Source: Bacillota bacterium (lineage in GTDB: Bacteria > Bacillota > Clostridia > Lachnospirales > Cellulosilyticaceae). From it: a stretch of 10,491 nucleotides of DNA. Shown one piece after another: positions 1-8,343 of the stretch; position 1 is the first letter of the stretch, and each line of letters starts with the position of its first letter. Both the position numbers and the translations under genes were made by a program. A model generated the notes under the pieces. It saw only the letters and a program-made list of their open reading frames with translations. It was not told where the DNA came from and made no database searches. The stretch is from contig JAEZKI010000540.1 in assembly GCA_023415525.1 (NCBI GenBank), positions 1 through 10,491 on the forward strand, read 5' to 3'.

Positions 1-215
1 ACGATATCTACTACTTTACCATAAATACCAGATTGTAATAAAACTTGATCACCTACTTTAATAGAATCTTGCATTTGAGCAACTTCTTTTTCTTTTTTCT
101 TTTGAGGTCTAATGATTAAGAACCACATAATCCCAAAGAATACTACCATGTAACCTACTGTAATTAATAAACCTGCTCCACCTGTTCCTGCGAACCCTAA
201 TACTGTACTAGCCAT
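1..215 (-). CDS. yajC: YajC, Sec translocon accessory subunit (partial, 3' end outside window)
   Basis: The first 71 codons of YajC are present; the gene runs off the left edge. YajC is a small single-pass inner-membrane protein that associates with SecDF and SecYEG during protein export. The translation begins MASTVLGF, has a hydrophobic helix at about residues 14-36, and then the family hallmark IIRPQKKKEKE (residues 34-44). A soluble part follows with the usual GDQV...SGIYGKVV pattern (residues 55-69). The start at 215 is supported by GGAGG eight bases upstream (226-230). An ATG at 220-222 is in another frame and stops after four codons. The gap to the tgt stop is only 16 bases and holds no terminator, so the two are probably co-transcribed, as in many bacteria; secD/secF often follow but cannot be seen here. 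Confidence 0.93.
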   Translation of the reverse strand, partial: MASTVLGFAGTGGAGLLITVGYMVVFFGIMWFLIIRPQKKKEKEVAQMQDSIKVGDQVLLQSGIYGKVVDI

Positions 216-231
216 TTTTCATTCCTCCATT

Positions 232-1386
<1,155 letters not shown>

Positions 1387-1392
1387 TCATAC

Positions 1393-1421
1393 AGTTTACA
1401 AGAAAACCTTGGCTTTTTCAA
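1393..1421 (-). promoter_or_regulatory. Candidate sigma-A promoter for tgt-yajC
   Basis: On the minus strand TTGAAA (1421-1416) and TAAACT (1398-1393) are separated by 17 bases. The -35 matches the consensus at five of six positions and the -10 at four of six. Transcription would start near 1386, giving a leader of about 27 bases that includes the GGAG of tgt. It would let tgt-yajC be expressed independently of queA. The weak -10 keeps confidence moderate. Confidence 0.4.
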
Positions 1422-1472
1422 TAATTCATACGATTATTTTAAGCTTTTTTACATCTTATTACTCCTAAGTTA

Positions 1473-1501
1473 TTGAAGAGTGTGGTTATGTCTGATAAAA
1501 T
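1473..1501 (+). promoter_or_regulatory. Candidate extended -10 promoter for aroC
   Basis: TTGAAG (1473-1478), 17 bases, then TAAAAT (1496-1501) preceded by TGA, which makes an extended -10. The start site would be near 1508, well upstream of the AAAGGAG at 1525-1531. Because the promoter covers the in-frame ATG at 1480, it argues that translation begins at 1540 and not at 1480. Confidence 0.5.
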
Positions 1502-1539
1502 TATCTTTATTTGTTAATTCACACAAAGGAGTGTTTCTT

Positions 1540-2637
1540 ATGTCCGGTTCGTTATTTGGTAAAAATTTTCGTCTATCTACATTTGGGGAGTCCCATGGTC
1601 CTGCTCTAGGTGCCATTATTGACGGCTGTCCATCTAATATACCCCTTTCATTAGAAGATATTATGAAGAATATGAATCGTAGAAAGCCTGGAAATCCTAA
1701 GGTTGCTACCGCTCGCCAAGAAACGGATCAAGTAGAAATACTCTCTGGTATCTTTGAAGGCAAAACCACAGGAACACCTATTGCTCTACTTATTAGAAAT
1801 ATGGACCAAAAATCCCATGATTATTCCAACATTCAAAACATCTATCGTCCATCTCATGCTGATTATACCTTTGATCAGAAATATGGCTTTAGAGATTATC
1901 GTGGAGGTGGTCGCTCATCAGGCCGAGAAACAGTTGCCCGTGTAGCTGGTGGCGCTATTGCCCTAGCCTTTCTTCATGAACTAGGTATAAAAGTAACGGC
2001 TTATACCCGTTCTATTGGGCCTGTTATGGTACCTGAAGCAGAAATAGACTATTCTCAGATTCTCCTTAATCCTGTTAACATGCCCCATGCCAAAAAGGCT
2101 GAAGAAGCTTTAGACTATATTGCCAAAGCAAGAAGCCTAAAAGACTCTGTAGGTGGGACTATTGAATGTGTTGTAGACGGCTTAAAGCCTGGTATGGGAG
2201 AACCTGTATTTGACAAACTGGATGCCCTTTTAGCCTATGCTATTATGGGCATTGGTGGTGTGAAGGCTTTTGAAGTTGGAGCAGGTATAGAAGCTGCTAA
2301 ACTTTTAGGTTCACAGTACAATGATTCTTTCTATATGGAAGACGGTAGCGTTCATAAGAAGACTAATCACTCAGGTGGGGTATTAGGTGGTATTTCTGAT
2401 GGTAGCCCCCTTTGTATTCGCGCTCATTTTAAACCCACTCCTTCTATTAGCCAAAAGCAAGAGACCATTACTACCTCTTTTGAAAATACAACCCTAGAAA
2501 TCCAAGGGCGTCATGATCCTGTGATTGTTCCTCGTGCTGTTGTTGTCGTTGAATCCATGGTGGCTCTCACCTTAGCTGATTTGCTAATGAGTCAACTGAC
2601 CTCTAATATAGATACCATTAAAAAACTTTATCTCTAA
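1540..2637 (+). CDS. aroC: Chorismate synthase (365 aa)
   Basis: Catalyses the last step of the shikimate pathway: 5-enolpyruvylshikimate 3-phosphate to chorismate, using reduced FMN, in the cytoplasm. All three family signatures are present: FGESHG at residues 15-20 with catalytic H19, GGGRSSGRETVARVAGGA at 122-139, and RHDPVIVPR near 324-332. A second conserved His is H106 in RPSHADYT. Length is typical, and no flavin-reductase extension is present, so it is a monofunctional bacterial enzyme that needs reduced FMN from elsewhere. The start at 1540 gives the canonical MSGSLFGKNF amino end and has AAAGGAG eight bases upstream. An in-frame ATG at 1480 would add 20 unconserved residues and lies inside the likely promoter. 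It is transcribed alone, divergently from tgt, and ends at a strong terminator. No other shikimate gene is in the window. Confidence 0.98.
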   Translation: MSGSLFGKNFRLSTFGESHGPALGAIIDGCPSNIPLSLEDIMKNMNRRKPGNPKVATARQETDQVEILSGIFEGKTTGTPIALLIRNMDQKSHDYSNIQNIYRPSHADYTFDQKYGFRDYRGGGRSSGRETVARVAGGAIALAFLHELGIKVTAYTRSIGPVMVPEAEIDYSQILLNPVNMPHAKKAEEALDYIAKARSLKDSVGGTIECVVDGLKPGMGEPVFDKLDALLAYAIMGIGGVKAFEVGAGIEAAKLLGSQYNDSFYMEDGSVHKKTNHSGGVLGGISDGSPLCIRAHFKPTPSISQKQETITTSFENTTLEIQGRHDPVIVPRAVVVVESMVALTLADLLMSQLTSNIDTIKKLYL

Positions 2638-2659
2638 ATAAATAGTTGCTTTTATGAAA

Positions 2660-2709
2660 AGGACAGTCCCTGGCTCATGGTTATGTGTCAGTACTGTCCT
2701 CTCTTTTTT
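2660..2709. terminator. Rho-independent terminator, aroC / convergent orphan gene
   Basis: AGGACAGT (2660-2667) pairs perfectly with ACTGTCCT (2693-2700). Inside the loop CTGGC (2670-2674) can pair with GTCAG (2687-2691) with one G-U pair. A run of six T (2704-2709) follows on the plus strand. Read from the other strand the hairpin is followed by TTTTC, so it may also stop transcripts from the 2726-3346 gene, less efficiently. Confidence 0.85.
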
Positions 2710-2725
2710 ATAAATGCTTTACTCC

Positions 2726-3346
2726 CTATTTTATCTTTTTAATATGAAACATTTCATGGGCTTCTATAATGCGTATTTGAAAAGCCTTTCGAATGCCTTC
2801 CATACTCCTTAACTGATTAATAAATCGCAAGCTTTGAGTATCCACTAATCGTTCTATCAGTGGAAATATATCTTCCTTTTGGTCCTTGGTCAATGTGCTT
2901 CTTAGGCAAAATGTATTAATCGTTTTAAGGGTTTCTAACACCTGTATGTCACTTATACGACTCCTATCTGCCATAACAAAGGTATATTCTTTTGTACGTT
3001 TGTTCTCTGGATAAGTTTCTTTAAAGAAATTCAAAAAATGATTCTCATCTTTTTCTTTGACTTGATTAAACTTGCCTAATTTATTTTGAAGTTCCTTTTT
3101 AAGATACACAAGGGTATTGGCTTTTACCCTAGGACTCATTTTCATAATATAATCATTAATAAAATCATAACTTTGCTGGATTTGTTCTTCTTCTAATTCC
3201 TGTTTAGAAAGCTCTTTTACCTTATCTATATACTCTAAAATACTTTTTTTAGTTACTAAAGGCTGTCCATAGGCTTTTTGCCAAATAGCCTCAGCACCTA
3301 AACCTTTAAAATCCACTTCATTCCCACCTATTTGTTCCTTCATCAT
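2726..3346 (-). CDS. Uncharacterised cytoplasmic helical protein (206 aa)
   Basis: I do not recognise this protein. It is rich in Lys, Glu, Gln and Ile, has no signal peptide or membrane segment, and looks largely alpha-helical with charged amphipathic stretches (for example residues 35-70 and 75-100). Three cysteines or fewer and no metal-binding pattern, helix-turn-helix signature or catalytic motif stand out. The coding assignment rests on the uninterrupted frame, base composition like its neighbours, a Shine-Dalgarno-like AAGGGA just upstream, and a terminator just past the stop. Two consecutive ATGs open the frame. AAGGG is only about four bases from the first and seven from the second, so translation may really start at 3343, giving 205 residues. 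It stands alone between aroC, with which it converges, and the chemoreceptor gene, from which it diverges. Confidence 0.7.
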   Translation of the reverse strand: MMKEQIGGNEVDFKGLGAEAIWQKAYGQPLVTKKSILEYIDKVKELSKQELEEEQIQQSYDFINDYIMKMSPRVKANTLVYLKKELQNKLGKFNQVKEKDENHFLNFFKETYPENKRTKEYTFVMADRSRISDIQVLETLKTINTFCLRSTLTKDQKEDIFPLIERLVDTQSLRFINQLRSMEGIRKAFQIRIIEAHEMFHIKKIK

Positions 3347-3578
3347 TTGTCCCTTGCCTTTTCTTTTTAATGATATGCTCTATGCTTTTTTATTTTAACT
3401 GATTTATAAGTGACCGTCTAGGCATATAAGACCTTATCTATCTCTTTGATTTTATTTTTACTGGGTATTATAAGGTAGACTCCAATCCTTTGTTTTTGAA
3501 TACCTGTCTTATTTTGTAGAAAAATAGACATTTTCCTTATTTTTTGTCACATTAGGTATTTTTATATATATCATTACA

Positions 3579-3587
3579 TGATAAAAT
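3579..3587 (+). promoter_or_regulatory. Candidate extended -10 for the chemoreceptor gene
   Basis: TGATAAAAT at 3579-3587 is an extended -10 of the same form as that upstream of aroC. It predicts a start near 3594, a few bases before the AAGGAGG at 3602-3608. No good -35 lies 17 bases upstream. An alternative is TTGTCA (3544-3549) with TATCAT (3569-3574), but its spacing of 19 is long. No flagellar sigma-28-type element (TAAA then CCGATA) was seen. Confidence 0.35.
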
Positions 3588-3615
3588 AAATTAATACTAT
3601 TAAGGAGGCATCATC

Positions 3616-5664
3616 ATGCGTTTCAAAAATTACACTTTAAAATTACCGAAAACTACCTCTACTTTTCATTTATTCAAAAAGCCCTTATTCAACTCGCAGA
3701 AAAAGTTTTTTCCAATTAAGTATCAGCTCATTATCACTTGTATACTCTTTGCCATTATCCCCTTACTTATTATCAACACTTTATCTTCTTCTATATCTAA
3801 GAAGACCTTAAGAGAAACAAGTCAACATCTTACGGAACAAATGCTTAATCAAGCGAGTCTTAATATTACAACTCATACGTCTCAGTTAGAAAAAACCTTT
3901 ACCCGATTCATCGTTACAGACCTATTGCAAAGTGATCTTTTTTCTCAATATTTTTCTTCAGATACACTGACAAAAGCTCGCGCCAATAATGATATACGCA
4001 AGCAAATGATTTATCTCGAAAGCCTAGACCCTAGCATTCAAAGTGTTACCATTGTTCCTGATAATGAACAAATCATTGGTCAAAGTACTTCTCTTTCTGA
4101 AGAAGACTTCTCCTTTATTCGTGAATTAAAGATAGGTGAGTCTGCTGTTTGGAAAAAGGGATTAGGCCAATCCCCTGATACCTTATTTTTCCTTCGTGGC
4201 ATTAACTTTGAAAAGGCTAAATGTACTCTTGTGGCTGAGATTAATATAAAGCCTATTGATGAAATACTTAATAGCATTCAACTGTTAGACAACTCTACTC
4301 TCATGCTTGTAGACTCTGAGAAAAATTTTATTTTTGATAGTCACCCTGAAGCAACGCCTATTATTGAAGATTTATGGGGAACTATTATTAATACCTCTGA
4401 ACTTACTTCTGTTACAGCTAACAATGTATTAACCACTTTTACTACACTTGATAATTCATGGAAGTTAATTTCACAAGTTCCTGTTTCTTCCTTGACGCAG
4501 CGTTTATCTGCTGCTAGCAAAATGCTTTGGCTATCTGTGTTACTTCTAGCGCTGTTAGCCACTTTAGTAGGTGCTAGCATTGCTAGGAGCTTCTCAAAAC
4601 CTATTGTAGGGCTAATGCAACTGATGAAAAAAGCAGAAGCTGGCGACTTAACGGTGTCTTCTCAGGTGACAGGCAATAATGAAGTGACTCAACTTTGTAA
4701 TAGCTTTAACTATATGATCGCCAATATCTGCAGTTTGTTAAAACAAACCCAAGCAGTCATTGCTCATACTCTAGAAGATAGTAAGCAGCTCACTGCCTCT
4801 ACCCAATACTCAGTAGAAGCTTTTGAACAGTTGGCTGCTTCTGTAGATGAAATTTCCAAAGGGACCGTTTCTCAAGCTGAAAATGCCAACTCTGGTTCTG
4901 TTGCCATGGCTAACTTAGCAGAAAATATTCAAGAAGTTCTCAAGAAAAGTCACCAAATGTGTGAAAAGAGTCAAGGAGCTAAAGTCCTTATCCAAAAAGC
5001 TACACAAAGTATGACAACCCTTGACCAAACCACTTCTTCTGCAACTCAAATTGCTACTTCTATTGGTACCAGTATTTTAGAGCTTAGTCACCTTAATAAG
5101 GGTATTGAAGGTATGATGCAATTAGTAGATGGCATTAGTGAACAAACAAACCTCCTTGCCCTTAATGCCAGTATTGAAGCTGCCCGTGCGGGAGAAGCTG
5201 GACGTGGTTTTTCTGTAGTAGCTCAACAAGTCCGTACCCTCTCTGAACAATCTAAAGACTCTACGGTGAAGGTACGTCAAACCCTCAATGAAATCGAACA
5301 GAAAAATATAAGTACGACTCAGCTTATTGCCTCTTCTCATACCATTTTTTCTAATCAAGAATCAGCTGTGCAGGATGTCTCTCTTGTCTTTACTAGTATT
5401 ATTGATGCCTTGAAAACAATGGATATGGCTTTAGAAGAAGTGACTCAACAACTTGATGCCATGGAAAAGCTTAAAGAAAATACATTAATGCAAATAACGA
5501 GTATTGCCTCCATTACAGAAGAGTCTGCTGCTTCCACACAAGAAGTGAGCGCCTTAAGTGAAGAACAAAAAAATGTTATTGAACAACTTTCTTCCCTCTC
5601 TTCTAACTTAACGACTAGCATGACAAGCCTTAATGAATCCATTCAAGCCTTTAGACTTAAGTAA
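3616..5664 (+). CDS. Methyl-accepting chemotaxis protein, transmembrane receptor (682 aa)
   Basis: A full-length chemoreceptor that would sense an external ligand and control CheA through CheW. A basic cytoplasmic lead of about 35 residues precedes the first membrane helix (about 37-57). An extracellular sensor of about 240 residues (58-300) follows, of a size that fits a Cache-type domain; this is inferred from length and layout, not motif. The second membrane helix is about 303-323, then a HAMP linker (about 324-376) and a long coiled coil. The signalling hairpin tip is unmistakable at about 503-546: [20 protein letters not shown] then [20 protein letters not shown]. The usual VAxEVR is VAQQVR here (Q538 in place of Glu). 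Glu pairs at 635-636 and 649-650 suit methylation helices. No NWETF-like tail is present. AAGGAGG lies seven bases before the ATG. No che gene is nearby, so it is an orphan receptor. Confidence 0.95.
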   Translation: MRFKNYTLKLPKTTSTFHLFKKPLFNSQKKFFPIKYQLIITCILFAIIPLLIINTLSSSISKKTLRETSQHLTEQMLNQASLNITTHTSQLEKTFTRFIVTDLLQSDLFSQYFSSDTLTKARANNDIRKQMIYLESLDPSIQSVTIVPDNEQIIGQSTSLSEEDFSFIRELKIGESAVWKKGLGQSPDTLFFLRGINFEKAKCTLVAEINIKPIDEILNSIQLLDNSTLMLVDSEKNFIFDSHPEATPIIEDLWGTIINTSELTSVTANNVLTTFTTLDNSWKLISQVPVSSLTQRLSAASKMLWLSVLLLALLATLVGASIARSFSKPIVGLMQLMKKAEAGDLTVSSQVTGNNEVTQLCNSFNYMIANICSLLKQTQAVIAHTLEDSKQLTASTQYSVEAFEQLAASVDEISKGTVSQAENANSGSVAMANLAENIQEVLKKSHQMCEKSQGAKVLIQKATQSMTTLDQTTSSATQIATSIGTSILELSHLNKGIEGMMQLVDGISEQTNLLALNASIEAARAGEAGRGFSVVAQQVRTLSEQSKDSTVKVRQTLNEIEQKNISTTQLIASSHTIFSNQESAVQDVSLVFTSIIDALKTMDMALEEVTQQLDAMEKLKENTLMQITSIASITEESAASTQEVSALSEEQKNVIEQLSSLSSNLTTSMTSLNESIQAFRLK

Positions 5665-5700
5665 TGCCCCCTTTTATTCTTTAAAAAGAATTTTATACCT

Positions 5701-5745
5701 AAAAGAACACCACATCCTCTAAAGGGATCATGTGGTGTTCTTTTT
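5701..5745. terminator. Strong bidirectional terminator, chemoreceptor / DUF188 gene
   Basis: AAAAGAACACCACAT (5701-5715) pairs perfectly over 15 bases with ATGTGGTGTTCTTTT (5730-5744), with a 14-base loop. The A-rich left arm and T-rich right arm supply a U-tract in both directions, as expected between convergent genes. A smaller inverted repeat, ATTCTTT/AAAGAAT (5676-5691), sits between the chemoreceptor stop and this hairpin. Confidence 0.92.
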
Positions 5746-5813
5746 AACTTCATGAAGTTTATATTTAGTTTATAAGGGAATACTTTTATTAGTTCTTAGT
5801 GTAAGCTACTATT

Positions 5814-6272
5814 TTAAAAAGAAATTCCTAGGCAACATTCTATTAATTCCGTTAGATTCTTTTCAAACACTATATCCTTTTCATGATGACGTTTTTTAGG
5901 ACCCTTTAGATGTCCTCCTTGGCGCCTTGCTTCCTTTGCTAAATGCCTTGTCCATAGCAGTTGCTCAATATTATCATCTGTGTAAAGCATACCATTTTGA
6001 TGAATAGGATATCCTTTTTTTGAAAGGACCATAGCCGCTAAACCATAATCTTGTGTGAGAACAATATCCCCTGGCTTTACTTTATTAATAAGCACAAAAT
6101 CTACAGCATCTGCTCCTTTTGAAACAATAATGGTTTCGGCTCCTTCTCTTTCTATACGATGAGAGGTATCACATAAAATATACACCTCTATATTAAACCG
6201 CTTGGCAATTTGTAATGTTAATTCTACTACAGGACAACCATCTGCATCAATTAATATCTTCATCCTCTTCAT
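5814..6272 (-). CDS. YaiI/YqxD family protein, DUF188/UPF0178 (152 aa)
   Basis: Matches the widespread UPF0178 family, whose members are about 150 residues, have a PIN-like fold and no settled function; a metal-dependent nuclease activity is often suspected on structural grounds. Visible conserved blocks are IDADGCPV (residues 8-15, acidic D9 and D11), DTSH (35-38), KGADAVDFVL (52-61), TQDYGLAA (73-80) and the basic GPKKR (124-128). The amino-terminal block is normally DADACPV; here Ala is Gly. The start is uncertain: GGAGG (6277-6281) is only four bases from the first ATG (6272) and 13 from an in-frame ATG at 6263 that would give the more family-like MKILIDAD. The gene stands alone, with a strong extended -10 and a palindrome at its start region, and converges with the chemoreceptor gene. 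Confidence 0.9.
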   Translation of the reverse strand: MKRMKILIDADGCPVVELTLQIAKRFNIEVYILCDTSHRIEREGAETIIVSKGADAVDFVLINKVKPGDIVLTQDYGLAAMVLSKKGYPIHQNGMLYTDDNIEQLLWTRHLAKEARRQGGHLKGPKKRHHEKDIVFEKNLTELIECCLGISF

Positions 6273-6290
6273 CCATCCTCCCCAGTAGTC

Positions 6291-6306
6291 TTTATGTATA
6301 CATAAA
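6291..6306. promoter_or_regulatory. Perfect 16-base palindrome, possible operator
   Basis: TTTATGTATACATAAA is identical to its reverse complement across all 16 positions. It covers the predicted start site and touches the last base of the -10 of the DUF188 gene, a location where a bound dimeric repressor would block transcription. The AT-rich content makes chance more likely than for a mixed sequence. The regulator is unknown and none is encoded nearby. Confidence 0.4.
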
Positions 6307-6314
6307 TTATACCA
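6306..6314 (-). promoter_or_regulatory. Extended -10 promoter of the DUF188 gene
   Basis: On the minus strand the sequence is TGGTATAAT, a perfect -10 (6311-6306) with the TGn extension (6314-6312). No recognisable -35 lies 16-18 bases upstream, which is common for extended -10 promoters. Predicted start is near 6299, inside the palindrome at 6291-6306, leaving a leader of about 27 bases. Confidence 0.55.
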
Positions 6315-6431
6315 AATACTTCCTAAAAGTACTACTTCTTCTTTTTTATTTCATCATCTTCTAGCATACCTTTTGTAAGTCATTCTGTTACTACTGCTTC
6401 TGACTAATCTTATCTTTGAAAGGATAACTTT

Positions 6432-7277
6432 ATGGGCCCTATTCCAACCTTTTTCTTAAAACATAAAATCTATAGCATTTTTATAATCCTTTTTATCTTA
6501 TATCTCCTCATAACTTGGGGAATACGTAGAGAAAGCTACTATGTTCCTTATATACCTAAGCAAGACCTTACCTCTCTTTTCACAAAAACGACTTTTGATG
6601 CAGCCGATTACACCCTTATTTATGCGCAAACAGGATTAGCTGCTCCCCTGGTAGAAGAATTAAAAAAGCAACCTGATTTTCCGGAGAGGCTTCTTAATTT
6701 TCAAAAAAACTTTTTAAAAAAAGTAACTTTGGCTACACGCCCTCTCAACCTTGTAACAAGAGAGGATTATCTCCCTACTCAAGAAGGACTCGCAATCCCT
6801 CATTTTGATCTGGCACCCTACCAAAAGGGGGATATTTTTCTCACTAAATCTACTTATACTTTAGGTTGGCGTCATGGGCACTGTGGCATTGTTGTGGATG
6901 AAAAACGTGGAAAGACGCTCGAAGCCTTCTGTCCTGGAACTATCAGTTCTGAGAATGATGCCAGTAGGTGGCGCTATTATCCTACTTTTAAGCTCTTACG
7001 TGTCAAAGGTATCAACCCCTCTGAACAGCAACTTGTGGCCAACTATGCCCTTAGCCACCTTAATGGATTGCCTTATAGTATTTTTGCCAATAAGAAACTA
7101 AGCCAGCAGTTTACCCACACTCAATGCTCCCTTCTTATCTGGCAAGCCTTTTATTATAGCTTGGGACTTGACTTAGATACTAATAAGGGCTATTTTGTTA
7201 CTCCTCAAAATATCGCAAGTAGTCCCTATCTTGAAACACTGCAAATCATGGGCTTTAACCCTCAAAAGGACTGGTAA
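6432..7277 (+). CDS. Membrane-anchored permuted papain-like hydrolase, YiiX/YaeF/YycO type (281 aa)
   Basis: Resembles the circularly permuted NlpC/P60-like (papain-like, peptidase C92) family, in which the catalytic His precedes the Cys. The amino end has a membrane helix (about 13-29), so the rest is probably outside the membrane. The catalytic domain starts at about residue 130: KGDIFLTKS (132-140), then WRHGHCGIVVD (146-156) with likely catalytic H150, LEAF (163-166) with a conserved acidic residue, and THTQCSLLIWQAF (228-240) with likely nucleophile C232. The end, VTPQNIASSP...QIMGFNP, is characteristic of Clostridial members. The family cleaves amide or ester bonds; substrates proposed elsewhere include peptidoglycan peptides and lipids, and the target here is unknown. 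Residues 36-129 form a conserved-looking lead of unknown role. AAAGGA lies seven bases before the ATG. One base separates its stop from the next gene. Confidence 0.82.
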   Translation: MGPIPTFFLKHKIYSIFIILFILYLLITWGIRRESYYVPYIPKQDLTSLFTKTTFDAADYTLIYAQTGLAAPLVEELKKQPDFPERLLNFQKNFLKKVTLATRPLNLVTREDYLPTQEGLAIPHFDLAPYQKGDIFLTKSTYTLGWRHGHCGIVVDEKRGKTLEAFCPGTISSENDASRWRYYPTFKLLRVKGINPSEQQLVANYALSHLNGLPYSIFANKKLSQQFTHTQCSLLIWQAFYYSLGLDLDTNKGYFVTPQNIASSPYLETLQIMGFNPQKDW

Positions 7278-7278
7278 C

Positions 7279-8316
7279 ATGAAATCCAAAGTTTTATTTA
7301 AAGTATTTTTAGCCTTTTTCTTAATATATGGTGGTGCTCTTTTCTTTTTGAGTGGACCTCCTCTTTCCACACCCTTAGTTTCTACCCTTAGGCCCCATGA
7401 ATTAAGAGAGCTTACCCTTATTTATAGCGACATTGCCTTAGAAAGGACTTGTGCCTTTCAATTAAAAAATGACAAACTTACTTCGACCTCCACCACCTAT
7501 AAAAGCTATGGGGAAGGCTTTTTATCTTCAGCTTTGCATGATACTTATCTTAAAAAGGTCAATAACTATCGTAAAGCCCATGGCCTTTCTTCCTTTACGA
7601 ATTTTTATAATTATTACGAGGACCCTGAAAGGGTTATTCTCTGCTTTACAGGTGGTTTAGAAAACATTTATGTCCTTCATAAACAATCTCAAAAACTTGC
7701 TCCTCTTCATTATAAGCCACAGCAAAACTTGGGCCCTATGTATGTTTCTCATATCCAGCCTTATGAGAAAAACTATCTCTTGATGGGTGGGGAAGTCAAT
7801 GCTTATGCTTCCATGCTCTATGAAGTAGACCAAGAATCCTTAGAAGTGCTAAACTGCTCCCATTTTGAAACTTCTACTCGTGCCATTAATCACCAAAATT
7901 ATACATTAACGGCTGATGGTCGTGGCTTTTATGTAGAAGAAGAAGGGCTCTTATGCTTTGATTCAAAAACAAAAAAGCTTTCTCACCTTTCTCTTGCTTT
8001 TAGTCCCCAATTTGTTTTCCATACTTCTTCCACTACTCTAGCTCTTTCTCTTAATCGGGAACAGCTAAATTATAGTCTTTTAGATAAAGGAGGTTCTATT
8101 TCTACACCTAAGAGCTTACCTCTTCCCAATTCTCATGTTGAACTTATACGTGGGGTTCTTAAGGGACACAATCTTTATATCCTTTACTATGATAGCCATC
8201 ATCCGCTTTATAAAAATTACCTCTGTATCTACAACCTCTCCACCAAGAAACTTACTTACTGTCTTGCCCTAGAAGCCTATAAAAACTTAGCTCTTTTGGA
8301 TATGACTTTATCCTAA
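7279..8316 (+). CDS. Uncharacterised membrane-anchored, beta-propeller-like protein (345 aa)
   Basis: I do not recognise the family. A short basic end (MKSK) and a hydrophobic helix (about 5-26, followed by SGPPLS) suggest an uncleaved anchor or signal peptide; no lipobox Cys is present. The extracellular part is rich in Tyr, Leu and Ser with recurring units of strand, turn, strand ending in similar phrases: YVLHKQSQKLAPL (131-143), LYEVDQESLEVL (180-191), LCFDSKTKKLSHL (225-237) and LCIYNLSTKKLTYCL (315-329). Such spacing is typical of propeller blades, but this is a guess from pattern alone. I chose ATG 7279 because AAAAGGA is eight bases upstream and the anchor follows directly. An in-frame ATG at 7195 would overlap the preceding gene by 83 bases and bury the anchor behind 28 residues. 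The one-base gap implies translational coupling to the hydrolase. The last codons form half of a terminator. Confidence 0.75.
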   Translation: MKSKVLFKVFLAFFLIYGGALFFLSGPPLSTPLVSTLRPHELRELTLIYSDIALERTCAFQLKNDKLTSTSTTYKSYGEGFLSSALHDTYLKKVNNYRKAHGLSSFTNFYNYYEDPERVILCFTGGLENIYVLHKQSQKLAPLHYKPQQNLGPMYVSHIQPYEKNYLLMGGEVNAYASMLYEVDQESLEVLNCSHFETSTRAINHQNYTLTADGRGFYVEEEGLLCFDSKTKKLSHLSLAFSPQFVFHTSSTTLALSLNREQLNYSLLDKGGSISTPKSLPLPNSHVELIRGVLKGHNLYILYYDSHHPLYKNYLCIYNLSTKKLTYCLALEAYKNLALLDMTLS

Positions 8317-8330
8317 AGAGCTAAGTTTTT
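8281..8330. terminator. Bidirectional terminator overlapping the end of the upstream gene
   Basis: AAAAACTTAGCTCTTT (8281-8296) pairs perfectly over 16 bases with AAAGAGCTAAGTTTTT (8315-8330). Inside, GGATA (8298-8302) pairs with TATCC (8309-8313), extending the stem past a single T-T mismatch. The left arm and loop lie within the coding sequence, and the stop codon (8314-8316) lies at the start of the right arm. The T-rich ends serve both strands, so it probably also ends the queA-thioesterase transcript. Confidence 0.9.
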
Positions 8331-8343
8331 GTCTATTTTAAGG

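Noticed and set aside
1480..1539. In-frame ATG at 1480 extending aroC by 20 residues
   Set aside because: The extension is unlike any chorismate synthase amino end, lies in the likely promoter, and has no ribosome binding site, whereas ATG 1540 has AAAGGAG at ideal spacing.
1754..1945. Open frames lying inside aroC, the chemoreceptor, queA and the hydrolase in other frames or on the other strand
   Set aside because: All lie wholly or mostly within genes with clear family identity, lack good ribosome binding sites, and give low-complexity or unfamiliar proteins.
3500..3615. Flagellar sigma-28 promoter for the chemoreceptor
   Set aside because: No TAAA followed at 14-16 bases by a CCGATA-like element was found; the region is AT-rich and the extended -10 fits better.
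5676..5691. ATTCTTT/AAAGAAT inverted repeat as an independent terminator
   Set aside because: The two-base loop is too tight, the stem is AT-rich, and a far stronger hairpin follows ten bases later.
7195..7278. In-frame ATG at 7195 for the propeller-like protein
   Set aside because: It overlaps the hydrolase gene by 83 bases, lacks a ribosome binding site, and would place 28 residues before the membrane anchor.
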